Made by a program: the position numbers and the translations under genes. Below, one piece after another: positions 50,361 to 59,451 of a stretch of 64,000 nucleotides of DNA (position 1 is its first letter; each line of letters opens with the position of its first letter). This stretch comes from Variovorax sp. Root473 (GTDB lineage: Bacteria; Pseudomonadota; Gammaproteobacteria; Burkholderiales; Burkholderiaceae_C): contig NZ_LMEV01000017.1 in the NCBI RefSeq assembly GCF_001426505.1, positions 784,739-848,738 of the forward strand. Reading direction: 5' to 3'. The notes under the pieces are model-generated. The model searched no databases and was not told where the DNA came from. It worked only from the letters and a program-made list of their open reading frames with translations.

Positions 50361-52373
50361 TCAGCTTTCGAGCGCCGGCGCCTCGCCCGCCATGCCAAGG
50401 CTCCAGAGTCTCAGCGCCACATGGATCTCCAGCGCCCGGCTCGCGTTGCCCCAATGCCCCAGCAGTTCCTCCACGCTCGCGAGGCGCTGCCGCACCGTAT
50501 TGACGTGGATGCCCATGCGCGCCGCGGTCGTCTTCGCGTTCTGGTTGTTGTCGAAATAGGCCAGCAGCGTGGCCGTCAGGTCCGAGCCGCGCTTCCTGTC
50601 GTGGCTCATCACGGCGCCGATGGCTGCGTTCAAGAAGGTGTTCAGGCTCGCCTGGTCGTGCGTCTCGAAGAGCACCGAGTACAGCGCCATCTCGTTCTGC
50701 CCGACGATGTGGCCGCGCATGCCCAGGCGGCCCAGCACCGCGAGCGCGCGCCGCAGCGTCGCGTAAAGGGCCGGCATCTCGGCGGGCGTTCTCACCGGCC
50801 TCGACAGCACGCCCCGGTAGGCATCGCCGAGTTCGCGGCTGGCGAATGCGGTGAACTGCGCCAGGACATCCTGTGCCTTCGTCGCCCCACACACGATGGC
50901 TAGCGCGCCGTCGACTTCATCCATCACCAGATCAGAAAGAGGTGCGCCGGTCCTGAGGCGCCGTGCCCAGAAACCCGGCCGCGGCTGCTCCATCGCGACC
51001 ACCATCAGCGAGATCGGCTGCGAGAGATCGAGGCCGAAGCGCTCGGCGCGGTCCTGCGTCAGGGCGGGCTCGTCCTGCCGGGGCGAGATGAGCGTGTGCA
51101 GCAGCGCAGAGACATCGCGGCTCTTGCTCGCTTCCACGCGCTCCTGCGACAGCAGCACGACGCCGATGACGCTCGCGCTTCGCTCGAAGGTGCGCACCGA
51201 GATGTCGCGCAGGTCCTCGTGCCGAAAGAGCAGCACCGCGCCGAGCACGTCGTTGCCGCCGATCACCGCGATCGCGCGGCACAGCTCGCCATCGCGTGTG
51301 TAGGCGACGGCCGAGCGGCCGGCCTGGCGGCTCTCGCGCAGCGCCTGCGCCAGCGCTGCGCTGTGTTCGTCGTGCGGCGCATAGGCATCGCTCGCCGTGC
51401 CGACGTAGCCCTGTGCAGTGGCCCGGGCAGTCACTTCGCTGGCTTCGTCGAGCACCAGCACGCTGCCGTTCAGAAGCTGCGCGACCGACTCGCACAGCGC
51501 ACCGAGCGACGCGCCCTTCGCAAGCAGCAAGGTGAGTTGCTCGTGCGCCTCGGACGCCTCCTGCACATCGCGCGCATGCCGCTCCAGTTCCGCACGCGCG
51601 AGGTCTGCGTTCTCCAGCGCCGTCTTCGCTTCTGCAAAAGCCTTGGCGTTGTTGATGGCGACCGCGGCGTGCGTGGCGAGCGTGCAGAGGATCGACACGT
51701 TCAGCGCCGTGTGCGTGCGGTGGTAGCGGTCGGCCACGAAGAGCAGGCCGATCACGTTGTCGTCGCACATCAGCGGTGCGCCGACCAGCGCGGCGACGCC
51801 TTCGTCGCGGAAGGTGTCGTCCAGCGCCGGGTCATGCGCGAAGCGGTTGTCGTGCAGGTAGTCGGGCGTGAAGAAGGGCAGGCGCGTGGACATCACGATG
51901 CCTGCGACGCCCAGGTTCCTGCCGGCGGTCATCTTGCCGGTGCGGTCGGAGATGGCGCCGTCGGCCACGACCACCTGGAACTCGCCGCTCGCCGTGTCGT
52001 AGATCGTGAGCCAGCACAGGTGCGCGCCCATCAGCTTGCGCGCGCGGCTCACGATGGCCTTGAGCAGGCCTTTGAGATCGAGGCGGCTCGACAGGTCCTG
52101 CGCCGATTCGATGACCGCGAGCATGCCGCGTTCGCGCTGCTCGTGAAGCTCGAGCCGGTTGCGCAGGGCCATGGCCATGCGCACCAATTCCACCAACCCG
52201 GGCTTGCGCTGCAGTGCATCGGGCAGCGACTCGACATGCGCGAGGCAGGCCGCGAACTCCTCTGCGGATGCGTTCCGGTGCAGGAGGCCGATGAGGTCGG
52301 GTGCGATCTCGTCGCCTGTCTGGCCCAGCGACGGGCCGTTCGTTCGCTTTCGTTCTTGGGGCGGTGCCGGCAT
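50361..52373 (-). CDS. GAF-domain PucR/CdaR-type transcriptional regulator
   Basis: A 670-residue regulator. A GAF domain is at about 95-245 (SSRLDLKGLLKAIVSRARKLMGAHLCWLTIYD and APLMCDDNVIGLLFVADRY). A coiled coil follows at about 245-290, then a PucR-like central part and a C-terminal helix-turn-helix (LLAYFDNNQNAKTTAARMGIHVNTVRQRLASVEELLG). Such proteins sense small ligands and activate catabolic operons. It is divergent from the SDR/ABC/BKACE operon (195-base spacer) and upstream of the other operon on its own strand, so either may be its target. Confidence 0.9.
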   Translation of the reverse strand: MPAPPQERKRTNGPSLGQTGDEIAPDLIGLLHRNASAEEFAACLAHVESLPDALQRKPGLVELVRMAMALRNRLELHEQRERGMLAVIESAQDLSSRLDLKGLLKAIVSRARKLMGAHLCWLTIYDTASGEFQVVVADGAISDRTGKMTAGRNLGVAGIVMSTRLPFFTPDYLHDNRFAHDPALDDTFRDEGVAALVGAPLMCDDNVIGLLFVADRYHRTHTALNVSILCTLATHAAVAINNAKAFAEAKTALENADLARAELERHARDVQEASEAHEQLTLLLAKGASLGALCESVAQLLNGSVLVLDEASEVTARATAQGYVGTASDAYAPHDEHSAALAQALRESRQAGRSAVAYTRDGELCRAIAVIGGNDVLGAVLLFRHEDLRDISVRTFERSASVIGVVLLSQERVEASKSRDVSALLHTLISPRQDEPALTQDRAERFGLDLSQPISLMVVAMEQPRPGFWARRLRTGAPLSDLVMDEVDGALAIVCGATKAQDVLAQFTAFASRELGDAYRGVLSRPVRTPAEMPALYATLRRALAVLGRLGMRGHIVGQNEMALYSVLFETHDQASLNTFLNAAIGAVMSHDRKRGSDLTATLLAYFDNNQNAKTTAARMGIHVNTVRQRLASVEELLGHWGNASRALEIHVALRLWSLGMAGEAPALES

Positions 52374-52568
52374 AGGGCGCGAAGGCTAGCAGAACGATGC
52401 GCGCATGGGCATGGGCCCAAGCCCTAGTCCACGCGGGTGCGCACCGCGTGCGCCATGGATCACATCGCACGGGCTTCGGATGTGTGTTTGCCGCACATAG
52501 GTTTTGGCAGGGGGCTTGCGGACACTTGCCGTGCCGAACCGTTCACACGAGACATCACCACACATCCC

Positions 52569-53360
52569 ATGAGCATCATCGATTCACTGCGGCCCGCGCC
52601 CGGCTTGCGCGTGCTGGTCACCGCGGGCGGCTCGGGCATCGGCGCGGCCGTTGCCCGCGCCTTTCGCGAAGCCGGCGCGCGCGTGCATGTGTGCGACATC
52701 GATCGCGGCGCCCTCGACCGTTTGGCCATCGAGGCACCGGAGATCACCTCGAGCATGGCGGACGCGTCGGTGCCCGACGACGTCGACCTCGTCTTCGACG
52801 ACGTGCAGGGCGCGCTCGGCGGGCTGGACGTGCTGGTCAGCAACGTCGGCATCGCGGGGCCGACCGGCGCGATCCAGGACCTGAACCGCGGCGACTGGGA
52901 GCGGACGGTGTCGGTGAACCTCAACAGCCAGTTCTATTTCGCCCAGCGCGCGGTGCCCCTGCTCAAGCAGTCCACGCAAAGCCCGTGCCTCATCGCCATG
53001 AGCTCGGTCGCGGGGCGCCTGGGCTATGCCTTCCGCACGCCGTATGCCGCGACCAAGTGGGCCATCGTCGGGCTCATGAAATCGCTGGCGATCGAACTCG
53101 GTCCGCACGGCGTGCGCGTCAATGCGATCCTTCCGGGCACGGTGGAAGGCGAGCGCATGAACAGCGTGATCGGTGCGCGCGCGGCGACCGCGGGCGTGTC
53201 GGTGGAGGCGATGCGCGCGCAGTACCTGCAGAAGATCTCGCTGCGCCGCATGGTCACGCTGGACGACGTGGCGGCCATGGCGCTCTTTCTTTCTTCGCCC
53301 GCGGCACGCAACCTGACCGGCCAGGCGATCAGCGTCGACGGGAACATGGAATACCTCTGA
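52569..53360 (+). CDS. SDR-family oxidoreductase
   Basis: A 263-residue short-chain dehydrogenase. Cofactor motif VTAGGSGIG, D-I-D after strand 2 (NAD preference), SNVG, catalytic Ser in AMSSVAG and Tyr-Lys in YAATK, tail NLTGQAISVDGN. It is the first gene of the operon with a branched-chain amino-acid-type transporter and a beta-keto acid cleavage enzyme. A likely job is oxidation of a beta-hydroxy group to the beta-keto acid that BKACE cleaves (inference). Confidence 0.92.
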   Translation: MSIIDSLRPAPGLRVLVTAGGSGIGAAVARAFREAGARVHVCDIDRGALDRLAIEAPEITSSMADASVPDDVDLVFDDVQGALGGLDVLVSNVGIAGPTGAIQDLNRGDWERTVSVNLNSQFYFAQRAVPLLKQSTQSPCLIAMSSVAGRLGYAFRTPYAATKWAIVGLMKSLAIELGPHGVRVNAILPGTVEGERMNSVIGARAATAGVSVEAMRAQYLQKISLRRMVTLDDVAAMALFLSSPAARNLTGQAISVDGNMEYL

Positions 53361-53423
53361 GCCCTCGGCAGCGGCCGCTGCATCCCCTTTCGATTTCCTT
53401 TCATAAAAAGCATGGAGACATCA

Positions 53424-54677
53424 ATGCACAAGTTCAACGCACTCGCCTTCGCTCTCGTTCCCGCGGTGGGCCTTCTTTGCGGCGCCGCATCGACCGCATC
53501 CGCCGCGCCGGTCAAGATCGGCGTGCTCGAAACGCTCTCGGGTCCGCAGGCCTCGTCGGGGCAGGCCTACCGCGCCGCCGTGCGTTACGCCATCGACCAG
53601 ATCAACGCCGCGGGCGGCTGGAACGGCGAGCCCGTTCAACTGCTGGAATACGACAACCAGGGCGGCCCCGCGGGTGCGGCCGACAAGCTCAAGGCAGCCG
53701 CCGCCGACGGCGTGCAGCTGATCGTGCAGGGCGCCTCGTCGGCCATCGGCGGGCAGATCACCGAGGACGTGCGCAAGTACAACCTGCGCAACCCCGGCAA
53801 GGAGATGGTCTACCTCAACGTCGGCGCCGAAGCGCTGGAGCTCACCGGCGAGAAGTGCAACTTCCATCACTTCCGCTTCGGCGGCGATCCGCAGGTGCGC
53901 ACCAAGGCGCTCGTGAGCGCGATGAAGCAGGCCAACGCGCTGGGCACCAAGGTCTACTCGATCAACCAGAACTACTCCTGGGGCCAGGACATGGAGAAGG
54001 CCATCGCCGACAACGCGGCGGCGGGCGGCTACCAGGTCGTCGAGAAGACGCTGCACGACGTCAACAAGGTGCAGGACTTCGCGCCCTACGTCGCGAAGAT
54101 CGCCGCGTCGAAGGCCGACTCGGTGCTCACCGGCAACTGGTCCAACGACCTGCTGCTGCTGATGAAGGCCTCGAAGTCGGCGGGCCTGAAGGCGCGCTTC
54201 GGCACGGTCTACCTCGACCAGCCGGGCAACCTCGCCAATGCCGGAGACCTGGCCGTCGGGCACTTCGTCGTGCAGACCTTCAACCCCGAGGCCGGCGGCG
54301 CCGAGGGCGAGCGCTTCGTCAACGACTACAAGGCCAAGACCGGCCACGTGCCGGTGTTCATCGAGCCGCAAACTGTCTTCGGCATGGCCATGGTGGCCGA
54401 TGCATTGAAGCGCACCGGGCCCGAAGGCGGTGCGCTCAACGTCAACGCATTCGCGAAGGCGCTGGAGGCCACCACCATCAAGACACCGATGGGCGACATG
54501 AGCATGCGCGCCGCCGACCACCAGGCGCAGCTGCCGATGGTGGTGTCCACCGTCACCAAGGATGCGAAGTTCAAGGTCGACGACACCGACATGGGCTTCA
54601 AGCCCGTCAAGCGCTTCACCGCACAGGAAGCGTCGACGCCCGCGCAGGCCAGCTGCGCCATGAAGCGGCCCCGCTGA
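53424..54677 (+). CDS. Branched-chain amino-acid-type ABC transporter substrate-binding protein
   Basis: A 417-residue LivK/UrtA-like periplasmic protein. Signal peptide of about 28 residues (ending ASAAP), then VKIGVLETLSGPQASSGQAYRAAVRYAIDQINAAGGWNG, the type 1 fold start, and FGMAMVADALKR in the second lobe. The GGAGA ribosome-binding site favours ATG 53424 over ATG 53412. It binds amino acids, amides or aromatic acids in relatives. It heads the transporter genes. Confidence 0.92.
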   Translation: MHKFNALAFALVPAVGLLCGAASTASAAPVKIGVLETLSGPQASSGQAYRAAVRYAIDQINAAGGWNGEPVQLLEYDNQGGPAGAADKLKAAAADGVQLIVQGASSAIGGQITEDVRKYNLRNPGKEMVYLNVGAEALELTGEKCNFHHFRFGGDPQVRTKALVSAMKQANALGTKVYSINQNYSWGQDMEKAIADNAAAGGYQVVEKTLHDVNKVQDFAPYVAKIAASKADSVLTGNWSNDLLLLMKASKSAGLKARFGTVYLDQPGNLANAGDLAVGHFVVQTFNPEAGGAEGERFVNDYKAKTGHVPVFIEPQTVFGMAMVADALKRTGPEGGALNVNAFAKALEATTIKTPMGDMSMRAADHQAQLPMVVSTVTKDAKFKVDDTDMGFKPVKRFTAQEASTPAQASCAMKRPR

Positions 54678-54762
54678 GCCCGCGCATTCCCTGAACTTTC
54701 ACCAGGCCGGCGGGGCGAAGGCGCCTCGGCCGGCGCAGCTTCGGCTGCCCCCGAGAAAACCT

Positions 54763-55704
54763 ATGGACCAGATCATCGTTTCCCTCATGAACGGCGTCAT
54801 CTACGGCTTGCTGCTGTTCATGGTGTCCGCCGGGCTCACGCTCATCTTCGGAATGATGGGCGTGCTCAATTTCGCTCACGCCTCGTTCTACATGCTCGGG
54901 GCGTACTTCGCGTACACGCTGCAGGGCGCGATCGGCTTCTGGCTCGCACTGGTCGTCTCGCCGGTGCTCGTGGGGCTGGTGGGCGTGGTGGTCGAGCGCT
55001 TCTTCCTTCGGCGGGTGCACCACCACGGGCATGCACATGAGCTGCTGCTGACCTTCGGCCTCTCGTTCATCGTGGCCGAGTCGATCAAGCTCTTCTTCGG
55101 CAACTTCCCGGTCGACTACCGGATTCCCGCCGCGCTCGATGTGTCGGCCTTCAGCGTCGGCGGCGCGCAGTACCCGGTGTACCGCCTCCTGATGGGCGGC
55201 GTCGCCATCGCGATGTTCGTGGTCATCTACCTGCTGCTGACGCGCACGCGCGTGGGCATCGTGGTGCGCTCGGCCATCTACAAGCCGCGCATGGCCGAGG
55301 CGCTGGGCCACAACGTACCGCTGGTCTTCATGGGCGTCTTCGGCGTGGGCGCGGCCCTCGCGGGCCTGGCGGGCGCCGTGGCCGGCGCGTTCTACACCAC
55401 CAACCCGAACATGGCGCTCGAGCTGGGCGTGATGGTGTTCGTGGTGGTCGTGGTCGGCGGGCTGGGCTCGCTCGGCGGGGCGATGCTGGCCTCGTTGCTG
55501 ATCGGCGTGGTCACCTCGCTGGCCGTCGGCGTGGACCGGAGCCTGGTTGACCTGTTCGCGCTCTTCGGCGCGGGCGAGTGGGCTGCGAGCGTCGGCGGGC
55601 TGATGACGCTGAAGATCTCCAGCCTGTCCGCGACCATTCCGTTCGCGCTGATGCTGCTGATCCTGCTCGTGCGGCCCAGTGGCCTCATGGGCGAGAAGGT
55701 GTGA
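54763..55704 (+). CDS. Branched-chain amino-acid-type ABC permease (LivH)
   Basis: A 313-residue permease with about eight helices. LivH hallmarks: LMNGVIYGLLLFMVSAGLTLIFGMMGVLNFAHASFYMLGAY, and VVVGGLGSLGGAMLASLLIGV near the C-terminus. It pairs with the LivM-type permease that follows after 4 bases. Confidence 0.94.
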   Translation: MDQIIVSLMNGVIYGLLLFMVSAGLTLIFGMMGVLNFAHASFYMLGAYFAYTLQGAIGFWLALVVSPVLVGLVGVVVERFFLRRVHHHGHAHELLLTFGLSFIVAESIKLFFGNFPVDYRIPAALDVSAFSVGGAQYPVYRLLMGGVAIAMFVVIYLLLTRTRVGIVVRSAIYKPRMAEALGHNVPLVFMGVFGVGAALAGLAGAVAGAFYTTNPNMALELGVMVFVVVVVGGLGSLGGAMLASLLIGVVTSLAVGVDRSLVDLFALFGAGEWAASVGGLMTLKISSLSATIPFALMLLILLVRPSGLMGEKV

Positions 55705-55708
55705 CGCG

Positions 55709-56953
55709 ATGAAAACGGCGCTTCTCCTCGTCCTCGCGGGCATCGCGGCGCTCGCCGCGCTGCCGTTCCTGCTGTCGCAGGGGCTGCTGAACGCGGCCAT
55801 CCAGATGCTCATCGCCGCGCTGTTCGCGAGCGCCTACAACCTGCTGTGCGGCCAGGCCGGCATGCTGTCGTTCGGGCATGCGGCCTACTTCGGCGTGGGC
55901 GCGTTCGGCACCGTGCATGCGATGAACGCCATCGGCGGCGCGGGGCTCCTGCCCACGCCCCTGATGCCGCTCGCGGGCGCCGCCTGCGGCCTTGTCTTCG
56001 GCGGCATCGCCGGCTGGTTCGCGACCCAGCGCACCGGCACCTACTTCGCAATGATCACGCTCGCCATCGCCGAGCTGGTGCACTCGCTCGCGCCGCACCT
56101 CAAGGGACTCTTCGGCGGCGAGGCCGGCGTGTCCACCATGCGCATGCCGGCATGGGGCCTGGATTTCGGATCGACCACGCAGGTGTACTACCTCACGCTC
56201 GCCTGGGTGCTGCTGTCGGTGTTGCTGCTGTACCTGTTCACGCGCACGCCCATGGGCCGGCTCGCCTACGGCCTGCGCGAGAACAGCCACCGGCTGCGCT
56301 TCCTCGGCTACAACGTGCACGGCCTGGGCATGGGGGTGTTCGCGATCTCGGCGATGTTCTCGGGCATCGCGGGCGGACTGCAGGTGGTGTCCAACGAATC
56401 GGCGAACTACGTGGTGTTCGATCCGGCGCTCTCGGCCGCGGTCGTGCTCAACACCTACATCGGCGGCGTGAAGGTGTTCCTCGGTCCCGCGTTCGGCGCG
56501 GCGCTCATGACCTTCTTCGGCTACGCCGTGTCGGACCTCACGCAGTCGTGGCTGCTCTACCAGGGCATCCTGTTCGTGCTCGTGATGATGTTCATGCCCT
56601 CGGGACTTGCGGGCCTCATCGGCACGGCGAGCCAGCTGCGCCAACGCATCGGCATCGCGCGCCTGATGCCGCTGGTGCTGTTGCCGGTCGCCGCCGCAGT
56701 GCTGCTGAGCATGGGCGGCGCGTTCGCGGTCGAGATGCTGCAGCGCATCTTCTCGCAGGACTACCGGGCGATGGCCAAGCTCGCCGCGGGCGGCGCGTGG
56801 CCGCCGGTCACGCTGCTCGCGCGCGCCTGGTCGCCCACGGCGGTGGCGACGTGGGCCGTGCCGGTGGTGCTCATCGGCGCGGGCGCCTTGCTCGCATGGG
56901 TCGGGCAGCGGCAACTCAAGCAAGCCACCGAGTGCGCGGGAGGTGTCGCATGA
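55709..56953 (+). CDS. Branched-chain amino-acid-type ABC permease (LivM)
   Basis: A 414-residue permease. Hallmarks: FASAYNLLCGQAGMLSFGHAAYFGVGAF, RTGTYFAMITLAIAELVHSL and the GxYLGGxxxFLGP-like YIGGVKVFLGPAFGA. About 60 extra C-terminal residues carry one more membrane helix (WAVPVVLIGAGALLAWVG). It overlaps the ATPase start by 4 bases. Confidence 0.93.
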   Translation: MKTALLLVLAGIAALAALPFLLSQGLLNAAIQMLIAALFASAYNLLCGQAGMLSFGHAAYFGVGAFGTVHAMNAIGGAGLLPTPLMPLAGAACGLVFGGIAGWFATQRTGTYFAMITLAIAELVHSLAPHLKGLFGGEAGVSTMRMPAWGLDFGSTTQVYYLTLAWVLLSVLLLYLFTRTPMGRLAYGLRENSHRLRFLGYNVHGLGMGVFAISAMFSGIAGGLQVVSNESANYVVFDPALSAAVVLNTYIGGVKVFLGPAFGAALMTFFGYAVSDLTQSWLLYQGILFVLVMMFMPSGLAGLIGTASQLRQRIGIARLMPLVLLPVAAAVLLSMGGAFAVEMLQRIFSQDYRAMAKLAAGGAWPPVTLLARAWSPTAVATWAVPVVLIGAGALLAWVGQRQLKQATECAGGVA

Positions 56954-57705
56954 GCGATCCGATCCTCAGCATCCGGGGGCTGCGCAAGTCTTTCGGCCCG
57001 ACGGAAATCATGCGCGGCGTGGACCTCGACCTGCTCGGTACCGAAAGGCATGCGCTCATCGGCCCGAACGGCGCGGGCAAGTCCACGCTCTTCCATCTCA
57101 TCTCGGGGCACCTCGCGCCAGGCGCGGGCACGGTCCATTTCGACGGCCACGCCATCGGCGGTCGCACGCCGCAGGCGATCAATCGGCTGGGCCTGGCGCG
57201 CTCGTTCCAGATCACCAACATCTTTCCAAGACTCACCGTGTTCGAGAACATCCGCCTCGCCGTGATGCGCCCGCACGGGCTCGCCTACACGTTCTGGAAA
57301 TTCATCGACAGCGACCGGCGCGTCCGCGAAGAAACGTACCGGTTGCTGGAACTGGTGCGGCTGAAAAGCCGCGCAGGCGCCATCGCCGGCGAGATGGCGT
57401 ACTCCGAGCAGCGCTCGCTCGAGATCGCGATGACGCTCGCCTCCGACCCGAAGGTGATCCTGCTGGACGAACCGATGGCGGGCATGTCCAACGAGGAGAC
57501 GCACTACACCGCCGAACTGATTCTCGAAGTGACCAAGGGGCGTGCGCTGATGCTCGTGGAGCACGACATGGACGTGGTGTTCTCGCTCAGCGACCGCATC
57601 AGCGTGCTGGTCTACGGCCAGGTGATCGCGACCGGCACGCCCGACGAGATCCGCGCCAACGCGAGCGTGAAGGAAGCCTACCTGGGCGAGGAGGTGGCCG
57701 CATGA
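56950..57705 (+). CDS. Branched-chain amino-acid-type ABC ATPase (LivG)
   Basis: A 251-residue ATPase. Walker A GPNGAGKST, Q loop SFQITNIFPRLTV, a signature diverged to MAYSEQRSLE, Walker B VILLDEPMAGMS and switch VEHDMDVV with the final TGTPDEIRAN and YLGEE of LivG. It overlaps LivF by 4 bases. Confidence 0.94.
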   Translation: MSDPILSIRGLRKSFGPTEIMRGVDLDLLGTERHALIGPNGAGKSTLFHLISGHLAPGAGTVHFDGHAIGGRTPQAINRLGLARSFQITNIFPRLTVFENIRLAVMRPHGLAYTFWKFIDSDRRVREETYRLLELVRLKSRAGAIAGEMAYSEQRSLEIAMTLASDPKVILLDEPMAGMSNEETHYTAELILEVTKGRALMLVEHDMDVVFSLSDRISVLVYGQVIATGTPDEIRANASVKEAYLGEEVAA

Positions 57706-58424
57706 GCGCCGCGACCGAAACCCTGCTGCACGTCGAAGACCTGCACGCCCACTACGGCAAGAGCCACATCCTGCACGGCGTGAACCTGCAGGTCGCGCGC
57801 AACGAGGTTGTGAGCCTGCTCGGCCGCAATGGCTCAGGCCGCTCGACCACGATGAAGGCGGTCATGGGGCTGGTCACGCCAACCTCGGGCCATATCCGGC
57901 TGCAAGGCCGCGAACTCGCGGGCGCCAGGCCCTACGCCATCTGCCGCGCCGGCATCGGCTACGTGCCCGAGGAGCGCGAGGTGTTCGCCAACCTCACGGT
58001 CGACGAGAACCTGCGCATGGGCGAGCAGACGCCCGTGCCCGGCGCGCACCGCTGGCGCATCGAGGAAATGTTCGATTACTTCCCGCGCCTCAAGGAGCGC
58101 CGCAACACCAAGGCGGGCAGCATGTCCGGTGGCGAGCAGCAGATGCTCACGATGTGCCGCTCGCTGCTGGGCAATCCGCTGGTGCTGCTGATCGACGAGC
58201 CCACTGAGGGCCTCGCGCCCAAGATCGTTGCGCAGGTGGCCGAATGCATCCGCGACATGCACCGCAAGGGCGTCTCGGTCGTGCTCGTCGAGCAGAAGCT
58301 GGCCATTGCGCTGAAGGTCTCCACGCGCGTGTGCGTGATGGGGCACGGGCGCATCGTCTTCGAGGGCACGCCGCAGGAACTGGCCGCCAACGAGAAGCTC
58401 GTGGCCGAGTGGCTTGCGGTCTGA
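57702..58424 (+). CDS. Branched-chain amino-acid-type ABC ATPase (LivF) with Walker A Lys to Arg
   Basis: A 240-residue ATPase of the LivF type (GIGYVPEEREVFANLTVDENL, signature MSGGEQQML, Walker B LVLLIDEPTEGLAP, VEQKLAIAL). Walker A reads GRNGSGRST, so residue 47, normally lysine, is arginine. Codons at 57829-57861 show this directly. The rest is intact, so the change may be tolerated through the LivG partner or belong to a subgroup. Last transporter gene; the BKACE gene follows after 36 bases. Confidence 0.92.
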   Translation: MSAATETLLHVEDLHAHYGKSHILHGVNLQVARNEVVSLLGRNGSGRSTTMKAVMGLVTPTSGHIRLQGRELAGARPYAICRAGIGYVPEEREVFANLTVDENLRMGEQTPVPGAHRWRIEEMFDYFPRLKERRNTKAGSMSGGEQQMLTMCRSLLGNPLVLLIDEPTEGLAPKIVAQVAECIRDMHRKGVSVVLVEQKLAIALKVSTRVCVMGHGRIVFEGTPQELAANEKLVAEWLAV

Positions 58425-58460
58425 CTTTTTTCTCCTTTCATTCACCGCTGCGAATCCGAC

Positions 58461-59408
58461 ATGGCAACGACAACTCACCAAGACAAGGTCATCATTTCCT
58501 GCGCGGTCACGGGCTCGGTCCACACGCCGACGATGTCCGAGCACCTGGCGCTCACGCCCGACCAGATCGCCGAGCAATCGATCGAGGCCGCGCAGGCCGG
58601 CGCCGCCATCCTGCACCTGCACGCGCGCGACCCGAAAGACGGCCGGCCCTCGGCCGACCCGAAGATCTTCGACGCCTTCGTGCCGCGCATCCGCGATGCC
58701 ACCGACGCGGTCATCAACATCACCACCGGCGGCAGCACGCGCATGACGCTCGAGGAGCGCCTGGCCTACCCGCTGCAGGCCAGGCCCGAGATGTGCTCGC
58801 TGAACATGGGCTCGATGAACTTCTCGATCCACCCGGCCGCGCGGCGCGTCGCCGAGTGGAAGCACGAGTGGGAGAAGCCGTATGTCGAAGGCATGGAGGA
58901 CCTGATCTTTCGCAACACCTTCCGCGACATCAAGCACATCCTGAAGGTGCTGGGCGAAGACTGCGGCACGCGCTTCGAGTTCGAGTGCTATGACGTGGGC
59001 CACCTCTACAACCTCGCGCATTTCGTGGACGAAGGGTTGATCAAGGGGCCGCTCTTCATCCAGAGCATCTACGGCATTCTGGGCGGCCTCGGGCCGGACC
59101 CGGAAAACCTCGTGGTGATGCGCACCACCGCCGACCGCCTCTTCGGCCGCAACGGCTACCGCTTCTCGATCCTCGGCGCGGGCCGCCACCAGATGCCGCT
59201 CCTGACCATGGGCGCGGTGATGGGCGGCAACGTGCGCGTGGGCCTGGAAGACAGCCTCTACTTGGCCAGGGGCCAGCTCGCGAAGTCGTGCGCCGAACAG
59301 GTGCGCAAGATCCGTCGGATCCTGGAAGAACTCTCGCTCGAGATCGCCACGCCCGACGAGGCGCGCGCCATGCTGGGCCTGAAGGGCCGCGATGCGGTCG
59401 CGTTCTGA
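58461..59408 (+). CDS. 3-keto-5-aminohexanoate cleavage family protein (BKACE, DUF849)
   Basis: A 315-residue beta-keto acid cleavage enzyme. BKACE enzymes condense a beta-keto acid with acetyl-CoA to give acetoacetate and a new acyl-CoA. Zinc ligands H52 and H54 are in LHLHARDPKDGRPS, and the family pattern continues with ITTGGSTRMTLEERL, MCSLNMGSMNF, FECYDVGHLYNLAHF, LGAGRHQMPL and GNVRVGLEDSLYLARGQLAKS. Flanking SDRs probably make its keto substrate. Which substrate cannot be read from the sequence. Confidence 0.93.
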   Translation: MATTTHQDKVIISCAVTGSVHTPTMSEHLALTPDQIAEQSIEAAQAGAAILHLHARDPKDGRPSADPKIFDAFVPRIRDATDAVINITTGGSTRMTLEERLAYPLQARPEMCSLNMGSMNFSIHPAARRVAEWKHEWEKPYVEGMEDLIFRNTFRDIKHILKVLGEDCGTRFEFECYDVGHLYNLAHFVDEGLIKGPLFIQSIYGILGGLGPDPENLVVMRTTADRLFGRNGYRFSILGAGRHQMPLLTMGAVMGGNVRVGLEDSLYLARGQLAKSCAEQVRKIRRILEELSLEIATPDEARAMLGLKGRDAVAF

Positions 59409-59451
59409 ACGCCCGGGCCAAACAAGCCATTCATATCCATCAGGAGTAGCA

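Noticed and set aside
52443-54694. 765-residue plus-strand frame across the SDR and binding-protein genes
   Set aside because: It runs out of frame through two well supported genes and is Arg/Gly-rich shadow translation.
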